Origin: Ruminococcus sp.
GTDB lineage: Bacteria; Bacillota; Clostridia; Oscillospirales; Acutalibacteraceae
Direction of reading: 5' to 3'
Assembly: GCA_004555265.1 (NCBI GenBank)
Contig: SFIQ01000017.1
Location: forward strand, 13,505-77,504
DNA: 64,000 bases
The notes below the pieces were generated by a model. That model was not told the DNA's origin. It made no database searches and saw only the letters and a program-made list of their open reading frames with translations. Shown in pieces: positions 58,319 to 64,000 of this stretch (position 1 is the stretch's first letter; each line of letters starts with the position of its first letter). The translations under genes and the position numbers were made by a program.

Positions 58319-60727
58319 ATGGAATACAATTTCAAAGAAGCAGAGCCAAAATGGCAACAAAAATGGGAGGAAGCCGGTGTTTTCCACGCGGTGGATAACG
58401 ACGACCGCCCGAAATTTTACGGCCTTGTCGAATTTCCGTATCCGTCGGGTGCGGGGATGCACGTCGGGCATATCAAAGCGTACAGCGGTTTGGAGGTCGT
58501 TTCGCGCAAACGCCGCTTGGAGGGGTATAATGTCCTGTTCCCGATCGGCTTTGACGCGTACGGTCTGCCGACCGAAAATTACGCCATTAAAACCGGTATT
58601 CATCCGCGTAAGGTCACGGACATGAATATTGAAAAATTCACAAGCCAATTAAAAAAAGTCGGCTTTTCGTTCGACTGGACACGTGTGATTGACACCACCG
58701 AAGAGGGCTATTATAAGTGGACGCAGTGGATTTTCCTGAAAATGTTTGAAAACGGGCTTGCGTTCCGCGACAAAACGCTTGTCAACTACTGCCCGTCCTG
58801 CAAGGTGGTGCTGTCCAATGAGGACTCGCAAGGCGGCAAGTGCGATATTTGCCACAGCGATGTGGTGCAGAAATCCAAAGATGTTTGGTATTTGCGCATC
58901 ACCGAATACGCCGACAAACTGCTCGAAGGTTTGGAAACGGTGGATTACCTGCCGAATGTCAAGCAACAGCAGGTGAATTGGATTGGCAAATCCCGCGGCG
59001 CATTTGTGAATTTCACCTTGAAAGATGTGCCCGAAACCCTGCGGATTTACACCACCCGCCCCGACACGCTGTTCGGCGTGACCTTTATGGTTATGGCGCC
59101 CGAACATCCGTTGATTGACAAATACCAAGACCGTATTGCCAATATGGATGCGGTCAAAGACTACCGCGCCGAATGCGCGAAAAAGACCGAGTTTGAGCGC
59201 ACCCAGCTCGTCAAAGACAAAACCGGCGTGAAACTTGATGGGCTGACGGCGATAAATCCCGTTAACGGCAAAGAAATCCCGATTTATATTTCCGACTATG
59301 TGATGATGGGCTACGGCACGGGCGCGATTATGGCGGTGCCCGCGCACGACGGGCGCGACTATGAATTTGCAAAGAAATTCGGTATTCCGATTATCGAAGT
59401 CATCAAAGGCGGCGATATCTCGAAAGAGGCCTACACCGGTGACGGCGAAATGGTCAATTCCGACTTCTTAAACGGCATGGACAACAAAAAAGATTCCATC
59501 GCTAAAATGATTACATATTTGCAGGAAAAAGGTATCGGCGAGGGCGGCGTGCAGTACAAAATGAAAGACTGGGCGTTCAACCGCCAGCGCTATTGGGGCG
59601 AGCCGATTCCGATTGTGCATTGCCCGAAATGCGGCATGGTTGCCGTGCCGTACGAAGAATTGCCGCTGAAACTCCCCGAGGTCGAGAACTTCGAGCCCGG
59701 CTCGGACGGCGAAAGCCCGCTTGCGAAAATTGAAAGCTACGTCAACTGCAAATGCCCGAAATGCGGCGGCGACGCCAAGCGCGAGACCGACACCATGCCC
59801 CAATGGGCAGGGTCTTCGTGGTATTTCCTGCGGTATGTAGACCCGCACAATGACAAGGCATTTGCCGATTATGACAAATTGAAATATTGGATGCCCGTCG
59901 ATTGGTACAACGGCGGTATGGAGCATGTCACCCGCCACTTGATTTATTCGCGGTTCTGGTATAAATTCCTCTATGACCTCGGCTTGGTGCCGGTTGCGGA
60001 GCCGTATCAGAAGCGTACCGCGCAGGGCTTGATTTTGGGGCCGGACGGCGTGAAAATGTCCAAATCCCGCGGCAATGTCATCGACCCGAACGAGGTGGTT
60101 GAGGCGTACGGCGCCGATGTTTTGCGCACCTATGTTTTGTTTATGGGCGACTATGAAAAAGCCGCGCCGTGGTCGGAAAGCTCCGTGAAAGGTTGCAAGC
60201 GCTTTATTGACCGCATTTGGAATTTGCAGGAAATCTTAAAAGACGGCGACGCCTATTCCGAAAAACTCGAATCCGCGTTCCACAAAACCGTGAAAAAGGT
60301 GACGGAAGATATTGAAGCGATGAAATACAACACGGCAATCGCCGCGCTGATGACGCTGTTAAACAATATTTACGATGCGGGCGAAATCAACCGCGCTGAA
60401 CTGCGCACCTTGCTGATTTTGGTCAATCCCTTTGCCCCGCATGTGACCGAGGAAATGTGGGCAACCTTAGGTTATGGCGAAATGCTCGCCAAAGACGCAA
60501 AATGGCCGACCTTTGACGCGGCAAAATGCGTGGATGCAACGGTGGAAATCGTGGTGCAAATCTGCGGCAAAATCCGTGCAAAACTCAATGTGCCCGCCGA
60601 AATTTCCGCAGAGGACGCCATTGCCCTTGCGAAAGAGGAAGAACGCGTTGCGGCGGAAATCGCAGGCAAAACGATTGTCAAAGAACTGTATGTCAAAGGC
60701 AAACTTGTCAACATTGTGGCAAAATAA
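58319..60727 (+). CDS. leuS: Leucyl-tRNA synthetase
   Basis: An 802-residue class I synthetase for tRNA-Leu. The HIGH-type motif is in FPYPSGAGMHVGHIKAYS, the CP1 editing domain includes TTRPDTLFGVTFMVMAPEHPL and the conserved DGRDYEFAKKF region, and KMSKS is exact (VKMSKSRGN). CxxC pairs (CPSCK, CDIC, CPKCG) suggest structural zinc. The start follows AAAGGATG. No T-box leader fits in the 47-nt gap upstream. Confidence 0.97.
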   Translation: MEYNFKEAEPKWQQKWEEAGVFHAVDNDDRPKFYGLVEFPYPSGAGMHVGHIKAYSGLEVVSRKRRLEGYNVLFPIGFDAYGLPTENYAIKTGIHPRKVTDMNIEKFTSQLKKVGFSFDWTRVIDTTEEGYYKWTQWIFLKMFENGLAFRDKTLVNYCPSCKVVLSNEDSQGGKCDICHSDVVQKSKDVWYLRITEYADKLLEGLETVDYLPNVKQQQVNWIGKSRGAFVNFTLKDVPETLRIYTTRPDTLFGVTFMVMAPEHPLIDKYQDRIANMDAVKDYRAECAKKTEFERTQLVKDKTGVKLDGLTAINPVNGKEIPIYISDYVMMGYGTGAIMAVPAHDGRDYEFAKKFGIPIIEVIKGGDISKEAYTGDGEMVNSDFLNGMDNKKDSIAKMITYLQEKGIGEGGVQYKMKDWAFNRQRYWGEPIPIVHCPKCGMVAVPYEELPLKLPEVENFEPGSDGESPLAKIESYVNCKCPKCGGDAKRETDTMPQWAGSSWYFLRYVDPHNDKAFADYDKLKYWMPVDWYNGGMEHVTRHLIYSRFWYKFLYDLGLVPVAEPYQKRTAQGLILGPDGVKMSKSRGNVIDPNEVVEAYGADVLRTYVLFMGDYEKAAPWSESSVKGCKRFIDRIWNLQEILKDGDAYSEKLESAFHKTVKKVTEDIEAMKYNTAIAALMTLLNNIYDAGEINRAELRTLLILVNPFAPHVTEEMWATLGYGEMLAKDAKWPTFDAAKCVDATVEIVVQICGKIRAKLNVPAEISAEDAIALAKEEERVAAEIAGKTIVKELYVKGKLVNIVAK

Positions 60728-60745
60728 TTTTACAAACGAAACACA

Positions 60746-60785
60746 GCAGACAGAGCGTTTTTGAAATGCTCTGTCTGCGGATTTT
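60746..60785 (+). terminator. Probable terminator after leuS
   Basis: An 11-bp perfect stem GCAGACAGAGC / GCTCTGTCTGC (60746-60756 with 60768-60778) is followed by GGATTTTA. The T tail is short and starts after two G residues, so termination may be partial. Confidence 0.6.
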
Positions 60786-60797
60786 ACGGTGAATTTT

Positions 60798-62093
60798 ATG
60801 CATACTTTTGTAAAACGCCTGCTTGCGGCAGTGCTGATTTTTGCGCTGACCGTGCCGATTTGCACGGAGATTGTGAAAACCTGCGACCGACAGGCGGCAG
60901 TGCAGACGCTGAAAGAACAGATGGCATATCCCGACGGTTTTGCGGAATCGGAATTTCGCGGCCGTGCAGACGCGTTACAGCGCTTGATAGAAACCTCGGG
61001 GCTTTCCGATGATGCGGCTTTTTCTGAGAAAGTCAAAACCGCATTTGCGGAACTGTATCACCTTGCCGCCGAGGCGTTAGCGGGGGACATCAACCCCACC
61101 GATGAAGTGTTCGCACAGCGTGCGCATGCCGTGTTTGACCTGCTGTTTGAACTCGACCGACAAGTACAGGCGCAAAAGGAAACGCCGGATTTGACTGCCG
61201 AGGACGGCTTTGTGGCATTCGGTGCATCCATTCTTTGGGATTTTATGGAATATTACGATAGCAAGCGGTTGAGTACGCAGGAAATGCGCGCGGGCGTCAG
61301 CGTTTTAAAGGACATTCCCTACACCGAGAACGCAGATGAATATCAATGTTTAGATATATACTTCCCCGAGGGCGAAACCGAAAAGTGCCCCGTGATTATT
61401 GACATTCACGGCGGCGGGCTGATGTACGGCGACAAATCGTTGAACCGCGTGTATGCGTCGTACCTTGCCGAAAAAGGATATATTGTGATTGCGGTCAATT
61501 ATCATCTTTGCCCCGAAGTGCTGTATGACACGCAGGTGCGCGATTTAATGACAGCCTACAAATGGGTTGCCGAGCACGGCGAAGCGTATAACTGTGACCT
61601 TCAAAATGTGTATTTGGTCGGCGATTCCGCAGGCGGGCAGTTGGCGTTTTACACGAGCATCGTCAATACAAGCGAAGAATTACGCACCCTGTATAACGCA
61701 CCCGAAACGGGGCTGACTTTTAATGCCACGGGCTTAATTTCGGGGATGTACGATATGAAAAGCGGCTTTAACAGCGTTTTAATTTCGTGTATACTCGGCT
61801 ATGAATATACCGCGTCACCGTTTTACGATGTGTTACAGCCCGAAGAAGTGATTGACAAAGGCACCTTGCCGCCGTCCTATATCGTGACAAGCGCAAAGGA
61901 CTTTTTGCGCCCCGCCTCGGTACAGTTAGACGCGTTGCTGACCGAAAAGGGGATAGAGCATCAGTTCCACGATTGGGAGCTGACCATCAACCGTTCGTCG
62001 GGGCATATTACAAGCGTGGCGTACCCCGATTTAGAGGAAAGTCAGGTTACGATTGCGGAAATGCTCGCCTTTTTTGAAGCACACAGAAGATAA
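60798..62093 (+). CDS. Exported alpha/beta-hydrolase (esterase/lipase of the HGGG group)
   Basis: A 431-residue protein with an N-terminal signal or membrane anchor (residues about 6-25) and a helical region of about 130 residues of unknown kind. A hydrolase domain follows: the oxyanion motif DIHGGGLMYG at about 200, NYHLCPE, and the nucleophile S277 in GDSAGG. The downstream acid and histidine are probably in VTSAKDFLRPAS and SSGHI. This is the carboxylesterase/acetyl-esterase group; with the signal it may deacylate extracellular substrates, which is inference. The start ATG has only a weak ACGGTGA upstream, and a GTG at 60789 is an alternative. Confidence 0.82.
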   Translation: MHTFVKRLLAAVLIFALTVPICTEIVKTCDRQAAVQTLKEQMAYPDGFAESEFRGRADALQRLIETSGLSDDAAFSEKVKTAFAELYHLAAEALAGDINPTDEVFAQRAHAVFDLLFELDRQVQAQKETPDLTAEDGFVAFGASILWDFMEYYDSKRLSTQEMRAGVSVLKDIPYTENADEYQCLDIYFPEGETEKCPVIIDIHGGGLMYGDKSLNRVYASYLAEKGYIVIAVNYHLCPEVLYDTQVRDLMTAYKWVAEHGEAYNCDLQNVYLVGDSAGGQLAFYTSIVNTSEELRTLYNAPETGLTFNATGLISGMYDMKSGFNSVLISCILGYEYTASPFYDVLQPEEVIDKGTLPPSYIVTSAKDFLRPASVQLDALLTEKGIEHQFHDWELTINRSSGHITSVAYPDLEESQVTIAEMLAFFEAHRR

Positions 62094-62101
62094 AAAAGAA
62101 A

Positions 62102-62134
62102 ACAGCCTTTCGGGAACCCCGAAAGGCTGTTTTT
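62102..62134. terminator. Bidirectional terminator between convergent genes
   Basis: A 13-bp perfect stem ACAGCCTTTCGGG / CCCGAAAGGCTGT (62102-62114 with 62118-62130) has T residues on the plus side and an A-rich flank (AAAAAAGAAA) that is a T-run on the minus strand. It serves the esterase on the plus strand and the minus-strand pair. Confidence 0.88.
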
Positions 62135-62146
62135 GCGTGTAAGTTT

Positions 62147-62710
62147 TTAATTTTTGAAATCAAAAATTTCCACAATACTTTCGACTTCTTCGCAAACGAG
62201 GTTGAACATCCGCTTGCCGAGAGAAATGAATGTGTCGTCTTTTTCTTTGCCGCAAAGCATGGCGAATGCTTTGCCGATTTCGGCAATGACGCTGTCGCTT
62301 TCTTTGCGCATGGCGAGGTAATAAAAACTGTATTCCGCCCCGTCTGAAAATTCATCATAAAACGCGCGGTCACCGCTTTTAATGTTGCTGTAAAGCGCGT
62401 TGATGGCGGTGCTCTTGAGCACCGTGTTCGGCAAGACACGGTTGATGGTGTATTCCGCCGCAAAAAACATTAAAATTTTGATTTGAAATACAATGTTTTG
62501 CGGGTAGTCGAGTTTGCCGACTATCGGCTCCAACCGCGCAAGCAAATCGTTTTCCTGTAAGAAAATGTCCGACAAATAGTCGCCGAGTTTTGCCGCCTTT
62601 TCGGTGTTGCCGTTGGCGCGCTGTTCTTCCATCAGCGCAATCAGGCGCAATTCGTCGTCACAGCTTTGCGCTTGCTTTTGCCCGAAAATTTTAATATCGC
62701 TGTCTTCCAT
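62147..62710 (-). CDS. Conserved-looking protein of unknown function (187 residues)
   Basis: I do not recognise the family. The 187-residue product is soluble-looking, acidic and mainly helical, with no signal peptide, no membrane segment and no obvious catalytic motif. Tyrosine-rich DGAEYSFYYLAMRKESDS in the middle and CGKEKDDTFISLGKRMF later may be conserved. GCAGGAGGA lies before the ATG, which is 19 nt after the PHP phosphoesterase stop, so the two form an operon from the promoter at 63726-63754. Confidence 0.75.
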   Translation of the reverse strand: MEDSDIKIFGQKQAQSCDDELRLIALMEEQRANGNTEKAAKLGDYLSDIFLQENDLLARLEPIVGKLDYPQNIVFQIKILMFFAAEYTINRVLPNTVLKSTAINALYSNIKSGDRAFYDEFSDGAEYSFYYLAMRKESDSVIAEIGKAFAMLCGKEKDDTFISLGKRMFNLVCEEVESIVEIFDFKN

Positions 62711-62729
62711 ACTGTCCTCCTGCGGGGAC

Positions 62730-63623
62730 TTAAACGGTCGCCCCGCTTGCGGCGGCTTCCGCCGCTTTTTGTGCTTTTTTTGCCAGCCGTTTTTGTTTGG
62801 CTTTGTAGCCGAGTAATTTGCTCACTGCGTCATCGGGTGCGGTAACGTCGCCCAAAGAAACGGTGTTGAAATTGTAAAGCCCGTGAAAATCCGTGCCGCC
62901 CGTCATCAGCAATTTGTTTTTGGCAGCGAGTTTTTTGAGCTCTGCCTGCTGCGCCTCGGTTGCCGACGGATGCCAAACCTCGATGCCGTCTAAGCCGTTT
63001 TCCAAAAGACGGGGCAGGGAGTCCAAATTGTCAAACAGAAACGGGTGTGCCAAAACGGCAATCCCGCCCGCGTCGTGAATGGCGGTCAGCACCTCGATGA
63101 TATCCGCGTATTTCGGTGTGACGGCAATATTGCCCGGAACGGATTTATCAAACAATTTGCGGTACAGTTCGCCGTAAATCTCGGTGGTGAAGCCGCATTC
63201 CATCAGCGCCTGCATGATATGCTGTTTATAGATGTTGGTGGAGCCGGTCGCGCATTTGACAATAAACTCGGCGGTTACGGGGTAGCGCTTGGCGACTTGC
63301 AGCATCATATAGTGCGCGGCTTTTTTGCGCACCAGCGAATTGCGGTGGCAAAGCCCCTCCAAACGGTCGGGAAACTCCGGCAGGTAGCAAAGCAAATGCA
63401 CATTTTTGCCGGTTTCGGTATCGGTTGCGGACAGTTCCACCCCCGGAATGACCTGCACGCCGAAACGGTCACCGATAATTTTCCCGCGCACGGTGCCCGC
63501 CAAACAGTCGTGGTCGGTAATTGCAATCGTGCCGACCTCGCGCTTTTTGGCGAGTGTAATTAAATCTTCAATCCCCAATGAGCCATCCGACAATTTGGTA
63601 TGGCAATGTAAATCTCCGCCCAT
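62730..63623 (-). CDS. PHP-domain metal-dependent phosphoesterase
   Basis: A 297-residue PHP protein of the TrpH/RnpAM-like group, whose studied members remove phosphate from nucleoside 3',5'-bisphosphates or short RNA 5' ends. Metal ligands are visible in order: DLHCHTKLSDGS, ITDHDCLAG, the glutamate in IPGVELS, VLAHPFLFD, and GGTDFHG near the end. The last 30 residues are lysine- and alanine-rich. First gene of the minus-strand operon; the ATG at 63623 is used. Confidence 0.87.
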   Translation of the reverse strand: MGGDLHCHTKLSDGSLGIEDLITLAKKREVGTIAITDHDCLAGTVRGKIIGDRFGVQVIPGVELSATDTETGKNVHLLCYLPEFPDRLEGLCHRNSLVRKKAAHYMMLQVAKRYPVTAEFIVKCATGSTNIYKQHIMQALMECGFTTEIYGELYRKLFDKSVPGNIAVTPKYADIIEVLTAIHDAGGIAVLAHPFLFDNLDSLPRLLENGLDGIEVWHPSATEAQQAELKKLAAKNKLLMTGGTDFHGLYNFNTVSLGDVTAPDDAVSKLLGYKAKQKRLAKKAQKAAEAAASGATV

Positions 63624-63725
63624 GTCTCAGTCCTCCACTTCCATCACAAAAGAAAAATGCGGTTCATCTATGCAAAAAATACGGAATGCGGACGCAAAAT
63701 ACCGCAATATAGCATTTATGAAATA

Positions 63726-63754
63726 ATTATACACTTTTTCAAAAAGTGTTGCAA
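63726..63754 (-). promoter_or_regulatory. Promoter of the PHP operon with palindromic spacer
   Basis: On the minus strand TTGCAA (63754-63749) and a perfect TATAAT (63731-63726) are spaced by 17 bp. The whole spacer, 63732-63748, is the perfect palindrome CACTTTTT-C-AAAAAGTG, which could be an operator. The start codon is about 100 nt downstream. Confidence 0.75.
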
Positions 63755-64000
63755 GTCCCGTTTCGCACAAACTTTGCACACACAGGCGGGTTTTTCCCCG
63801 TGAAATTCGCACAAAAATAGGGTGAACAAATTTTGCCGATTTATCCCAACGGACGGCAGAACCAAAATTGCGCGAGAAAAGCCGTTAAGGTGAGGCGAGT
63901 CGAACACAATATGCCGAAAATTTGATATTACGGCGTATTTTCACTTTTTCACCGTTGTCGGGCGTCAGCCCGACTGCCGTCTCAAAAGCAAAAATCCATC
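63755..64000. other. Right-edge intergenic DNA, nothing assigned
   Basis: No coding frame with a ribosome-binding site or recognised RNA gene was seen. A GTCGGGCGTCAGCCCGAC palindrome at 63957-63974 resembles the short palindromic modules elsewhere and may begin another repeat island beyond the edge. Confidence 0.5.

Noticed and set aside
63716..63907. Minus-strand open frame of 63 codons upstream of the PHP gene
   Set aside because: It spans the strong minus-strand promoter and has no ribosome-binding site.

Overview
The window looks like a chromosomal segment of an anaerobic Clostridia bacterium, most likely a gut member of the Oscillospirales/Ruminococcaceae. This is inferred from the Firmicutes order of the S10-spc-alpha ribosomal operon (secY-adk-map-KOW protein-infA-rpmJ-rpsM-rpsK-rpsD-rpoA-rplQ), the zinc forms of S14, S4 and L36, a prolyl-tRNA synthetase of the short archaeal/eukaryotic type, cohesin/dockerin secreted proteins, and moderately GC-rich codon use. 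No tRNA, rRNA, CRISPR array, prophage or transposase gene was found.

Layout. 1-5.9 kb: a clipped GNAT acetyltransferase, a PLP enzyme of the aluminium-resistance family, a second GNAT, a phosphohexomutase, acyl carrier protein and ProRS. 5.9-7.2 kb: an island of short palindromic repeats. 7.2-16.04 kb: a secreted-protein locus. A strong promoter and a structured leader of about 370 nt precede a 1754-residue dockerin protein; a separate operon then carries a cohesin-dockerin protein, a cohesin-like protein and two microproteins of 43 and 40 residues, closed by a strong terminator. 16.1-17.2 kb: a second repeat island. 17.2-33.07 kb: one long ribosomal operon, rpsJ to rplQ, with its own promoter, leader and terminator. 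33.1-38.97 kb: a zinc-ribbon membrane protein, an aldo/keto reductase, a small membrane protein with an RlmD-type rRNA methyltransferase, and two membrane proteins (DUF2238-like and PAP2). 39-40.4 kb: repeats and a polysaccharide deacetylase. 40.5-42 kb: infC-rpmI-rplT behind an attenuator leader. 42-53.9 kb: SpoU methyltransferase, dprA, topA, trmFO, plsX, rnc, a radical SAM protein and smc, mostly overlapping or tightly spaced. 54.3-60.7 kb: ftsY, an out-of-frame small ORF inside its 3' end, rdgB, yhbY, nadD, yqeK, rsfS and leuS. 60.8-63.6 kb: a secreted esterase and a minus-strand pair (PHP phosphoesterase plus unknown protein).

Most genes serve translation, ribosome assembly, tRNA/rRNA modification, chromosome maintenance and membrane biogenesis. 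The points of interest are: (a) twin microproteins sharing a Y-[ST]-A-P-x-F motif in the cohesin operon; (b) a 68-codon frame with a good ribosome-binding site and genome-typical codons lying out of frame inside the ftsY 3' extension; (c) an unidentified structured leader before the giant dockerin protein; (d) a MITE-like element with TA-flanked inverted repeats in two copies, one of which supplies the C-terminus and stop codon of TrmFO; (e) a combinatorial vocabulary of short palindromes filling operon boundaries and in places forming gene ends (the GNAT stop, the yhbY start).

All calls come from reading the sequence; no database search was run. Family names rest on recognised motifs, gene order and length.
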